From Pagrus major (lineage: Eukaryota; Chordata; Actinopteri; Spariformes; Sparidae), in the NCBI RefSeq assembly GCF_040436345.1, contig NC_133225.1, positions 23,737,540 through 23,801,539 on the forward strand: DNA of 64,000 nucleotides, written 5' to 3'. The notes below the pieces were generated by a model. That model saw nothing but the letters and a program-made list of their open reading frames with translations, ran no database searches and had not been told where the DNA came from. Within the stretch, counting starts at the first letter, position 1; every line of letters starts with the position of its first letter. The position numbers and the translations under genes are program-made. This document shows, piece by piece, positions 1 through 9,370 of this stretch.

Positions 1-898
1 GAGCTCATGGCGACTGGTTCCTTCAACACACTGCTGGGGAAATCTTATGCAACATACATAATGCAGAGACAGAGACAGAAACAGGCCTTCAGCAGCTTTA
101 TGGCCGTGAAATTAAACTTGTTTCTTTTTTTTTTTTTAATTTAATTTACATCTATAAAAGCGAGGCGTTTTACAGACGCTGTTAAACACATGCAGGCTCG
201 GTGTGTTCACAGGCCCCCTGAAGGAAGAGCCAGCGTCTATTTATCAGTGTGACTGAGGTGAACTGACTGAGATAAATGTGTGTTACTAACTAAACATTTA
301 GTTGTCTACAGAGGAGGGAACAACAAATTCACTGTCACACTTTTACAGAGATAATGTATTTAAAATATTGATTATGAGCCTATTTTTAAAAATATTAAAA
401 TATCTTGTGCAGGTAAAATAAAAAAATAAAATGTAGGTATGATAATAATATTAATAATAATAATTCACCGTGTTTTTTGTCAACAATTATTTTATAATTG
501 CCTCAACTCAAATGTTTGTTTGTTTTTTAATCGTCGACAATAAACTAAATATTACTGCTCTCACGTACACTGTTTTATTTGTTGTTAAGAGTTGTATAGT
601 GTGTTTTAAATATATTCAGTGCTAGGAGTGATACGTTAAGTAATTATTTTGAGCAGCGTGAAATATTAGCGCGTTTAAACTATTAACAGGAAATTCCCTC
701 TCCAAGAGAAATGAATTTTGGATAAAGATTCAGACCTGACCAACCCTCCTCCCTGCTCCTCTCCTACTTACCCCAGTAAAACGACTGCACATTTCCTCGC
801 ACGCTGCCACAGTCGTCGCTTAGGCACTTTTTTTCTTTTCTTTTCTTTTCTTTTTCTGTCAACATGAACTCACACACAGGCTCGACCGGGGCTCTTAC
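1..898 (-). other. lhx9: lhx9 intron 1 (5' part)
   Basis: This is the start of the intron that follows the first lhx9 coding exon, read on the minus strand. The donor is GTAAGAGC (complement of 891-898). The stretch is AT-rich, with a T-run near 125-138 and a (TTTTC)n tract at about 829-856. No LIM-domain exon is visible in either strand, so exon 2 lies beyond the left edge. The intron assignment follows from the donor; its full length cannot be known here. Confidence 0.8.
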
Positions 899-1078
899 CG
901 ACTCTCTCCCGTTCAGCTGCATGCCCTTCGCCAGGCGCGACTCCGTTTTCGACCGTCTCTCCATCTCCTCCATGATCCCTTGGATGTGATCCCCGGAGAT
1001 CCCGTGGAAAAGCATGGCTCCCGGTCCTGGACGCAACGTGCAACTGCCTGCCTCTGTCTTGCAGCCCACAACTTCCAT
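899..1078 (-). CDS. lhx9: LIM homeobox 9, first coding exon (partial gene)
   Basis: This is the first coding exon of a LIM-homeodomain transcription factor that in vertebrates acts in the nucleus in gonad, forebrain and limb development. The exon encodes 60 residues starting MEVVGCKTEAGSC and including MLFHGISGDHIQGIMEEMER and RRSKTESRLAKG. This matches the LHX9 N-terminus, which precedes the two LIM domains; the paralog LHX2 is clearly different here. The exon ends in phase 0 after a Ser codon at a strong donor, TCG|GTAAGAG. The LIM domains and homeodomain lie in later exons outside the window. I chose the ATG at 1076-1078 because MEVVGC is the conserved LHX9 start; an ATG in the same frame at 1162 would add 28 unrelated residues. 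A second in-frame Met begins MLFHGIS at 1015, where an alternative human isoform joins, so internal initiation or an alternative first exon is possible. Identity is near certain. Confidence 0.95.
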
Positions 1079-1325
1079 ATACTGTACCGCAGCGCTGCGC
1101 CCCGCTCTCTCAGCGCATCCGAAAGGGGCTCTGAGGGCTCTGAGAGAGGCACACACGCGCACGGCGGCAACAACAAGCCCCAGAGATGCAGATCAGCTCC
1201 TCGCCGGAGTGCAAAGGCAACTGGAAGAAAAGAAAAAGCGAAAAAGCTACAGCATGGGTGGGACAGGAGGGGTGGCGGCGGCGGCGGCGGTGGTGGTGGT
1301 GGTGCACCAGCTTTTTCCTTCTTCC
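1079..1325 (-). other. lhx9: lhx9 5' untranslated region (proposed)
   Basis: GC-rich leader immediately upstream of the lhx9 start codon. It contains the GGC/GGT triplet repeat at 1270-1304, which reads as GCC/ACC in the transcript. The upstream limit is inferred from the TATA-like box at 1350-1357 and is not proven. No 5' UTR intron is evident in this interval. Confidence 0.5.
1270..1304. repeat. (GGC)n(GGT)n trinucleotide repeat
   Basis: A compound triplet microsatellite of GGC units followed by GGT units. It lies in the proposed lhx9 5' UTR, where the minus-strand transcript would carry GCC/ACC. A second GGT tract lies 85 bp away at 1388-1410. Confidence 0.95.
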
Positions 1326-1349
1326 CGTGAATGTCTCTCCTCCAGAAAA

Positions 1350-1357
1350 AATATATA
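1350..1357 (-). promoter_or_regulatory. lhx9: TATA-like box, candidate lhx9 promoter
   Basis: The minus strand reads TATATATT here, about 270 bp upstream of the lhx9 start codon. A transcription start 25-30 bp further on, near 1325, would give a leader of roughly 250 nt. The position is plausible, but TATA-like strings occur by chance in AT-rich DNA, so this is an inference. Confidence 0.35.
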
Positions 1358-1387
1358 GTCCAAATGATGCGACACACCGGTGTGGAA

Positions 1388-1410
1388 GTGGTGGTGGTGG
1401 TGGTGGTGGT
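1388..1410. repeat. (GGT)n trinucleotide repeat
   Basis: About eight GGT units just upstream of the proposed lhx9 TATA-like box, followed by a G-rich stretch (1412-1436). Confidence 0.95.
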
Positions 1411-1668
1411 GATGGGGAGGGAGGAGGGGAGGGGGGCTACAGTGTGAACACACGCCAAAAAAAATAATGACACAAAGTTTTTTTTGTGTGTGTTGTTGTT
1501 GTTGTTTCTTTTTTTCGGGTGATTTCTCTCTCCCAGTCTCTTCCCAGTCAGGGGTTCCTTGGTGCTTGGAGGTCAGGTTGGGACTGCCTGGATTTGAGAA
1601 CCGTGTCCTATTTGTGAAGAGCCCGCAAAGCCTGCCCAGTCTGAATAATTTGGTAGGAGGAGTTCCCC

Positions 1669-1738
1669 CCTCTCTCTCTCCCTCTCTCTCTCCCTCTCTC
1701 TCCCTCTCACACTCTCTTTCTCTCTCACTCTCTCTCCA
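1669..1738. repeat. (TC)n microsatellite, interrupted
   Basis: Pyrimidine tract of TC units broken by CCC and CAC interruptions. It lies in the lhx9 upstream region, about 600 bp from the start codon. The minus strand is purine-rich (GAGA-type). Confidence 0.95.
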
Positions 1739-2119
1739 TCGCCACTGATTTTCTATTCACCAACAAAGAGCTGTCACTCTTCCCCTCAAAAACTCTCCGG
1801 TTCTGGCTGCGCGAAGGACCAACTGTTTGTATGGTACTGACATTTTCATTACTTTTTATTCCCCCATTTAGAGGAGAGGATGCCGGAGTTGTAGTCAGGA
1901 GGAGATGCATAAACTGGGAGTGGGCTGAGCTGAGAGTAAAATATTTTATTTATTTATTTAAGATGCTTTAAAGAGATCATGTGCGTCTTGGAGTGCGTTA
2001 AAATGCCTCCAAAAGGCTCAGAAATAGGGATTCTCCCGCGTGTATCTCTTATCTGGTTTAATTTTGAGCGTCGTTTTCAAAACATGCTTCTTTATCAGGT
2101 TGTCCCAGAATAACATCAT

Positions 2120-2122
<3 letters not shown>

Positions 2123-2180
<58 letters not shown>
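2123..2180. repeat. (GT)29 microsatellite
   Basis: An uninterrupted GT tract of about 58 bp in the lhx9 upstream region. Confidence 0.98.
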
Positions 2181-2181
<1 letters not shown>

Positions 2182-3056
2182 TATAAATGTATTGTTTGGG
2201 GCGGGGCAGTGATCAGTGATAGGCTGGAGGGCGGGGACAGATTATATTAAACAATCTGAAAGACGAGGAATTTTTTAAAACAAATGAATGAGATTTGGGT
2301 TTATAACAATTTTGTTTAAAAAACCGCCGTTTGCAACCCAACTCAGATAATCACACAGCAGCCTGGTTTTGTTTTTCTTCAACATTTCGGAGATAATAGA
2401 CACAAACTACAGGCTTCTCTCTTCAGTTTTTGTCCGAGCATCCGCTAACACGACCCTTGTCTTCTCTCTGCCTGCTCGGATGAGGCCTGATCGTGTTTAA
2501 TCCGAATCAGGATCACAACTATTAACGAATTTCATTCATTTTGAGCGGCAGACGAGCTTAAATAAAAGGACATCTCAGCTGGGAACCCACCACCACTTAT
2601 TCAGAGATCCTTTAAAAAAAAAAAAAAATCCATATACATCTGTGTCACTTTTTTAAAGGGTGTGAAAACTCTGTCACGCACATAAAACAAAGCAAAAAAA
2701 AAACAAAAGCCAGGCAGACTGACTGGCTCTTGCTGTCCACAGGCCAAATATGGTGGCAACAAACCAAAACGAGGCGGCTCAACGCGACACAGGCCTTCCA
2801 GAGCTGAGAAACATCTCTCCATAAAACAATACTCGGTCGCATTAATGGATTTACTGAGGCTCAGGGGGCGGTGGTGGGGGGGTCTGCAGGTGTGGATGCT
2901 TCATCTCAAGACGTGTTACATTATCATGTGCACCCACCCAGCCTCCCCACACATCTCTCCCTCCACACCCCCACCTCCACCATGAAGTGGTGTTGGCTTT
3001 AATTGGAGGCCCCTTGATAGCAGCGCTTTCAGACTTTTAAAGGGTCGGACCCTCCT

Positions 3057-3081
3057 GGCCGGACCGGACCGGACCGGACCG
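3057..3081. repeat. (GGACC)n pentanucleotide tandem repeat
   Basis: Four exact GGACC units plus flanking partial units, in GC-rich DNA upstream of lhx9. It lies 30 bp from a GCA triplet repeat. Confidence 0.9.
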
Positions 3082-3111
3082 TGCAGCTCTGTCAGTGTCC
3101 TGTGTGCAGCT

Positions 3112-3138
3112 GCAGCAGCAGCAGCAGCAGCAGCAGCA
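3112..3138. repeat. (GCA)9 triplet repeat
   Basis: Nine pure GCA units (CAG/CTG class). No open gene model surrounds it in any frame I recognise, so it is treated as non-coding. Confidence 0.9.
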
Positions 3139-4441
3139 GGGTTGACAAGAGGACTCAAAAAAAAGGACACACGGGTTTCATTTCACCTGGACAAAGACAC
3201 CCTGAGAGCAGTGATCAGCTCTCTCTCTCAGCTCTGTGTGATATTTAATCTGGCTGATGGGGTTTTTTTTCTCTCTACTTACTCTACGGAGATTTTTTTT
3301 AAAAAAAAGAAAAAAGAAAAGGCGATTCTGTGTTCAAAAACTGGACTTATTCGCATATTAAAACATAAATGTTGCATGTGCGTCCATCATATCGTTAAAG
3401 TCGATAAAGGAGACTGTTTTGACCCGCTGCCTCCAGCGGTGACATTTCATTTGGCTGGAGAGGGTTTAACAATGTGTCAGCGAACACTGAGGGACTCACG
3501 TCTTTTGTGTTTGTCGTTTTGTTTGCTTTCGTTTCCCCCTTGTCTTTGTAGCCAAATACCTGCGACTGAATATTTTCTTATTTCGTTTTATTTGTGTGTG
3601 TCATCTGGAGAAAAAGTGTGCATGCAGGAACAAAACCAAAGCCAATTCATGAACTCACGCTTTTTTACATTTAGAAAAGAACAGCCCTCTTTTGTTTTCT
3701 AAACACATCATTTTATTAAAACAATCTATTAGTGTATGTTAGCCTTCATATTTAATTACTGCCTCTGAATAAATTGAAGTAGATTGATCTGGACGATTCT
3801 CTGTCATATTTCGTTTAGTTACTGAGAGCTGATTCGCCCTAATTTATGTTTTCAATTTTCCTTTTTTATTCCCGGACCATATCAAGTCTTAAAACACATA
3901 GTAATAATCGCTGTTTATTCGTGCACTGCGTTGACCTCCATTCCAAACCCTTTGACGCGTTTTAAAAATGAAATAAAAACAGTCCTAACCAGGTTTAAAA
4001 TGGCGTGGGAATCCAGGGTGGCTCGCTAAGGCCGCTGACTTTTGTCATATAAATAAATAAAATAAAATATCAGCCTTCAATATGAACAAAATTAATAAGC
4101 CTACATTTTAAAAAAAGCGTCATATATTTATATTTCCCCAGCACCGCTCAGCTTGCACGATTTTGCTGTCATTTACAACAACGTTAGCCTGTATATTAAC
4201 ATAATTAAGACTGTAAGGATGCAAATATTTGTTTGCAAGATCCCGTAAATAAAAATAAAGATAGAGAAGGAGAGTTCACCTTCCACCACATCTCCTTGTT
4301 TATCCCGGAGAATAATCACCCTCATGCATCAGATCTGTCGCGCATTGCTTCACACGCTCTCCTCCGCCTCTATTCAAGGCTTAAAAAGCCAACTTTGTGT
4401 TATTATTTTTCCCCAAGAAAGACGCGCAGAAAAGGTCTTAC

Positions 4442-4582
4442 CTGAGGCTGTGCTGTGTGTGAGATCCCTGTGCAGCGCGCAGGCTGAGCAGCTCCGGACT
4501 GTGCGCGCTGAGGAGGCAGAGGAGACGCTGCTGCCGGTAGATGGGGGGCTGTTCCTCTGTTTCTGAGCTTACACTTCGAGTT
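4442..4582 (-). other. Candidate non-coding alternative first exon of lhx9
   Basis: On the minus strand a CpG-rich segment ends in a perfect consensus donor, CAG|GTAAGA, with the intron starting at 4441. There is no ATG in the segment, so it would be a 5' UTR exon. A TATTTAAA element sits about 30 bp upstream of the proposed start near 4580. It lies 3.4 kb upstream of the lhx9 coding exon on the same strand. LHX9 is known to use alternative 5' ends in mammals, which makes an alternative promoter plausible. A separate non-coding RNA is the main alternative. No transcript evidence is available here. Confidence 0.45.
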
Positions 4583-4607
4583 CGAGCGTCAATTAAAACA
4601 CAAGACA

Positions 4608-4615
4608 TTTAAATA
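4608..4615 (-). promoter_or_regulatory. TATTTAAA box upstream of the candidate exon
   Basis: The minus strand reads TATTTAAA at the edge of the CpG-rich segment ending in the 4441-4442 donor. The spacing fits a transcription start near 4580. Inference only. Confidence 0.35.
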
Positions 4616-7600
4616 TTCCTCTCCCGTATGCAGGCAGCCCCCAACGCAGCGCACAGGAAACGCACAGAATATGGGGGAGCCATGAGCCAATGGCCTACCC
4701 AGCACGTAGGTTATAATGTGTGATGTTGTGGCGAATTAAATGATGAAAACTACAGAGTTTGGAGGCGCAGAACGGTGAACGACCACCTCTAGATGCAGGA
4801 ATATTTCATTAGAATAAGATGTTTTATTCTATTTAAAAGCCGCGTCATCTTTTGGGCTCATGCGTAATGTATGAATCCAGACCCTAAAGTTTTATTTAAC
4901 CCCAAAAGACGAGCAAACCGTTTAAGTTAAAGGCGGTTTCAAGCTCTTAAAAATTATAATCACTAAATTTGCAATCACTAATCGCACATGCACGAGTTGA
5001 TGATGTATGAGATTCAAGTGATTACAGCTGGAGTTTACCTGCTGGTTTGTGTGGATTAATAAACAGAGTAGATCAATCAAACATATGACTAAGATGCACA
5101 GCACAGCGACACAAAGCCTGCTGGGAAAAATAAAATAAATTATGGTTTTATTGAGACCAAAATCTAATTCATTTTTACAATTAAAGTGCAAAATCATGTC
5201 TGATTTTGACGTCTTTTAATCACGTGGACATGATCATCTAAACCAATAAGAGAAGACCATCAATTATTCTTCAGCTCCAGCATCATTACACCAGCACAGA
5301 TATTGATAAAAAAAGGCCTTTATTTAGCAATAATCCAAAGATCTCGTTTATTTTTCTATTATTCCACAACTTATATTGAATTTGTCCTCCAAAAATAGCA
5401 GAAATATGGAAATAATTTCATCGCTGGGTTCATATTTCACTTCCCCTCAACTGTATATCTCTCTAAGTCTCACCTGGAGAATACAGCTGACAGCCTTCAT
5501 ATGAATTCAGTGCAGCACTGAGTGTGTTTAGCCAGGAACCATTCACAACACACACTTGGCCTCATGTTGCAACATCTAATGAATAAAGAAATGCAGTTGA
5601 TGAAAGATTAAGCACTATTTAATAATGTCAAGTTTTTAGTAAATATTAATATTGTTTATGCTTTGAAGACGGTTCGATTGTGCCCCGGCCTCTTAACAAG
5701 ACAGCATTTTCTCAATTTAAAACAAATATTCATCACCTTATTATATAATGTTCCTTTTTTTTTTCATTTGTATTGGTGTTACTGCCTCGTGCATTATTGG
5801 ATTATTACTCATCTGATGACAAGATATTAAATAATAACGACACTGATAAAAGAATATAAAACAGTTTAAAGAGCATGGTGCCTCCGCTTGAATTTGACTA
5901 TTTTCTGTTAAAAACAGGAAGTCTACTCACACCGGCCACTTGGAGGATGACACACTGAGGTGTAGATGGATTTAAATTGACAATAAAGTGAATGGGATAT
6001 TGTGTTGAGTGAGCAAAGGGTGGCAATTAATTACACCTCTGCACTGCCTGCATAAATGATCATGTGCCATACTGCTAACAGTCATTTTGCTTTGCTGCTT
6101 CCGCCTGGGCTGACATCACAATGTATCTCATCAATAATGCAACAGCACTGAGATCCATTTCACTGTGTACCACGACGTGTACCGTGCACACAGCGTTCTC
6201 CGAGCATGATACCCAGACAGGCTCTGCAGCCGGCGTGCTCGGTTCAACAGTGCAGCCACAGACACAGCATCTATCCGGGGATGCTCCCCTGGCTGCCTGG
6301 CTCCTAGGGCATGGTGGTTAGATTACCACACATCCAGGGTTCATCTGGAGTTATCATTTCTGGGTCACCTCAAGTGACACTCAGTCTCGCAGAGGGAGCT
6401 CTCAAAGCATGGCCAGAAAAGGAAGCGAAAGGAGAGGTGGAGGCGAGGAGGCAAGGAGTCAAAGGGAGGCGAGAGGAGGGAGGAGGCGGGCGGCGGTAAG
6501 GAAGGAAGGCTCTCCCAGGATCCACCGTGGTGCAGGGAACCACGGGCTAAACACTGACAGGATGAAGGAGAGGAGTGGGAAGGGAGAGGGGGGTTTGAGG
6601 AGAAGGAGGAGGAGGAGGAGGAACAGAGGGAGGAGTGAAGTACTGTAAAGCTGTATCCCAGTCACATGTATCCCAGTCACATGAGCCAGGGTGGGTGTGT
6701 GAGACATCCTGGAAATATTTACAAACACACAGTGGACATGGCTTCATCATTTTTGGAGGAAATATCAAAATACATATAAAGATGGGTGAAATATGAGCGC
6801 AGCAACTAGAATTAAAATGTCTAACAGTGATTTAGAATAATACTGATGGACAGGAATAAGCCTATAAATAGATTTTTGAGGCGCCTCAATCCTCATGTAT
6901 CCTGTTTTTCATTTCCATCCTTATTTTCTCTCTCCAGGTCTTTTTCTCCCTCACTTTTTCCCCTCTCCTCCTCCAACTCCCCGCTTCTTCTTCTTCTTCC
7001 TCCACTTTCTCTTTTCTGCCTCTTCCAACCAACCCCCCTCCCTTCACCCCCCCCCCCACACCCACCAACCCCCCCCCACCCCCTCCACCCCTCCTTCGAT
7101 CTCCTCCCTGCTCTGCTCTGCTGGAGCTCAAATCACAACCCCGGTCCCTGGCAGATGGAGGATAGGAGAGAGAAGCTCTTAACTAGCCAGCCTGAGCCTC
7201 TGCTCTCTGCACACCAACTGCTGCCTGCCTCCCCTCCCTGCCTCCAGAACGGCTCCAACAGCACAACGCCACCTCCACCCACCACCCCCCTCCATCTCCT
7301 CTGGGGACAGAGTATCCTCCTGGGGAATGGTGCGCATATTAGTCCATATCTGGCCACACTAGAAAGGACATGGAAACATAATAGATGGATGTTCTTTATC
7401 GCTATATAACCTTACGGGGCAAGGCGGCTTTTTTTTTTGAGGAGACACGGTAGTTTAGGTGACGCTTGGATTAATATTGTCAAACACTCTCTTTCTTCCT
7501 ACTTAAGCCTTTCATTGAAGACAGGAGAGAACACAATAAAGAAGAGGTTAGATAGTGAAACAGCTTCAAAAAAAAAAAAAGGCAATTACATCACTTGTCT

Positions 7601-8519
7601 TTTAAGTGTATGACTGCAAAGAGTCAAAACCAGGAGGGAAATAAACAGGCCAAAGTGCTCCTCGGGCACTTAGGTGCCTGTGACTGCCCCTGACTCTCCT
7701 TTTATCTGGGCTCATCTGGCCGCTACGACTTGCCCTGGCATGAGCCTGACCACCAGTTGCGGTCTGAGGGAGAAACTGCTCCACTGTGCTATTTGCAGCC
7801 CTGTCTGTCCAAAGGAATCTGGTGCCCTGACTGTCACTCAGTGGCCATGTGTGTTTTTTATCACTAATTCTACCACAGGGATCGGGTTGTCCATATGACC
7901 ACTGTGGAGGCTGCTGCCCCGAGGCGAGCTGACATTGTCTGTGTAGAGCGACCAGACGTTGATGTAGGGGCTGCTCAAATGCTGCTTGAATATCAAGACG
8001 GGCGTGCACGTCTCGGCACGTGCACGCACGCACAAAGCAGTGCCCGGCCAATTGCTGAGACTGATGTTCCTTTCAGCCATCATACGGCTGACACTCAAGT
8101 TGTTTTTTTTCCCCGCCAAGCCTATGTCAGTTCCTGGCTGGTCTGGCCAACAGTGATGGAGACACTGTAACTGACTGTGGTTGGGTCCACTGGCCGCAGG
8201 GCTGCTGCGCTTGTTTGAGATGGAGGGGAGGGGAGGGAAGGGGGGTTGAGGGAGGAGGGGCTGCTTGGCCTGTCAACTGGTTGTGACTAGAGCCTGTCTG
8301 GTCACAGATCCAAACTGGACAGCTCTCTCTTTCTCTGCGGCTAGTGCCACCGTCCTGCAGAAAGGCACACGGTATAGAGCTGCCACTCTGCTCCAGCACA
8401 GCATATGCTCCAGCTGAAGGTCAGAGATGTTCAGTCCAAAACGCCTGAAATAAACACCTCACATGTCTGCTCGGCTGTTCTAACTTGGGAGCACATCTGC
8501 ACTGAGGGGATATGACCAT

Positions 8520-8550
8520 GTGTGTGTGTGTGCGTGTGTGTGTGTGTGTG
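8520..8550. repeat. (GT)n microsatellite
   Basis: GT tract with one GC interruption. Confidence 0.95.
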
Positions 8551-8893
8551 CTTACATATCTGCTTATATTGAGAAATAAAACTTTAAATTTCTTCATTTT
8601 TCATCATTCTGCTGGTGTTGCATAATACAGGCAAATTCAACAAAATGAATTCATGAGTGAGTGAGGTTGACTGAGGCATTTTCCGGGTGAGGTTATAAGC
8701 TTGTCAGATAAAATCAAATTTGATAAATTAATCAAAGACTGGGTATCACAAACAATTTATCTGCAAGACAAGAATCAGGGAACAAAACTGGTCTGATCAG
8801 ACTTTTTGTTAAATGCTCTCACTGTGTAAAAAGTGATGTCATACTCAAGGGCACAAGAGAAGAAAATGTACTAAGACTGTTTCTTTACGTATA

Positions 8894-9370
8894 TTAAAGG
8901 GGCTCTATGTAGTTTTGGAGAAGAAATTCAAACTCAGAATTGTAATATTTGCAATATTAATGAGGTAATAATACAAACTCAGGAATATTTATTTTTTCCA
9001 TTTTTGAATAAACAAGCTGTTGTCAGAGGGAAATAAGGTTTAGAGCTACAAAGGTGGCAGGGTCCGCCACATATAAACAAGATTAAACAGTATAAAATTG
9101 TGTTGTTTGCAAGAAAAATGTATTTTTGAGTCTCATTCCCAACTCATCAAATGATGACGCTCTGGGATGGCTGCTGACCCATCATCCAAAAGCTTTCCAA
9201 AAATTGTGAATGAGACTCAAAAATCAACATGTCTTACAAACAGCCCCTTTAAGGTCAGTTTCTTTATTCAGTCATGAAAACAAAGACAGTTTGTTTATTT
9301 CAGCATTAAAAAAAACAGTCAATGAAGATCTTTCTCTCCTGATTAAAATTTCTACAGAATGCACCTTTAA
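8894..9370. mobile_element. MITE family A, with a family B element nested inside
   Basis: A miniature inverted-repeat element beginning TTAAAGGGGCTCTATGTAG and ending in the inverse GAATGCACCTTTAA, with TTAA at both ends. Its two halves match the inverted copy at 22075-22461, including the internal GGCAGGGTCCGCCA string. An extra segment of about 150 bp at 9100-9252 is absent from that other copy. It has no transposase and is non-autonomous. Confidence 0.8.
9100..9252. mobile_element. MITE family B, nested copy
   Basis: A palindromic element whose arms both contain the string GAGTCTCATTCCCAACT or its inverse (the right arm is diverged). It matches the copy at 24068-24234 over the arms. It interrupts the family A element, whose copy at 22075-22461 retains the uninterrupted site. 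Confidence 0.75.

Larger units (their letters stand above)
1359..4441 (-). other. lhx9 5' flanking DNA, possible intron of a longer transcript
   Basis: Non-coding DNA between the coding exon's promoter region and the candidate upstream exon. It holds the TC, GT, GGACC and GCA repeats annotated separately, A/T-rich stretches and many short chance reading frames. If the donor at 4441-4442 is used, this becomes intron sequence of a longer lhx9 transcript. No other gene is recognised. Confidence 0.5.
4583..8893. other. Intergenic DNA upstream of lhx9
   Basis: No gene was recognised. A purine-rich block (about 6412-6645) is followed by a pyrimidine-rich block with C-runs (about 6900-7110). A GC-richer unique stretch runs from 7600 to 8420. 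The short reading frames are explained by base composition. The unique stretches might be regulatory DNA for lhx9, but nothing in the sequence proves it. Confidence 0.6.

Noticed and set aside
1..898. Second lhx9 exon (first LIM domain) in the left edge
   Set aside because: The Cys/His spacing and CAGCGGKI-type segment were looked for on the minus strand and are absent.
913..1473. 186-residue minus-strand frame over the lhx9 first exon
   Set aside because: It is in another frame from the lhx9 protein and is filled with Pro and Thr from the triplet repeats; the lhx9 frame is the one supported by homology and the splice donor.
3142..3702. 186-residue plus-strand frame upstream of lhx9
   Set aside because: Lys- and Phe-rich translation of A/T-runs with no family resemblance; no splice or promoter context.
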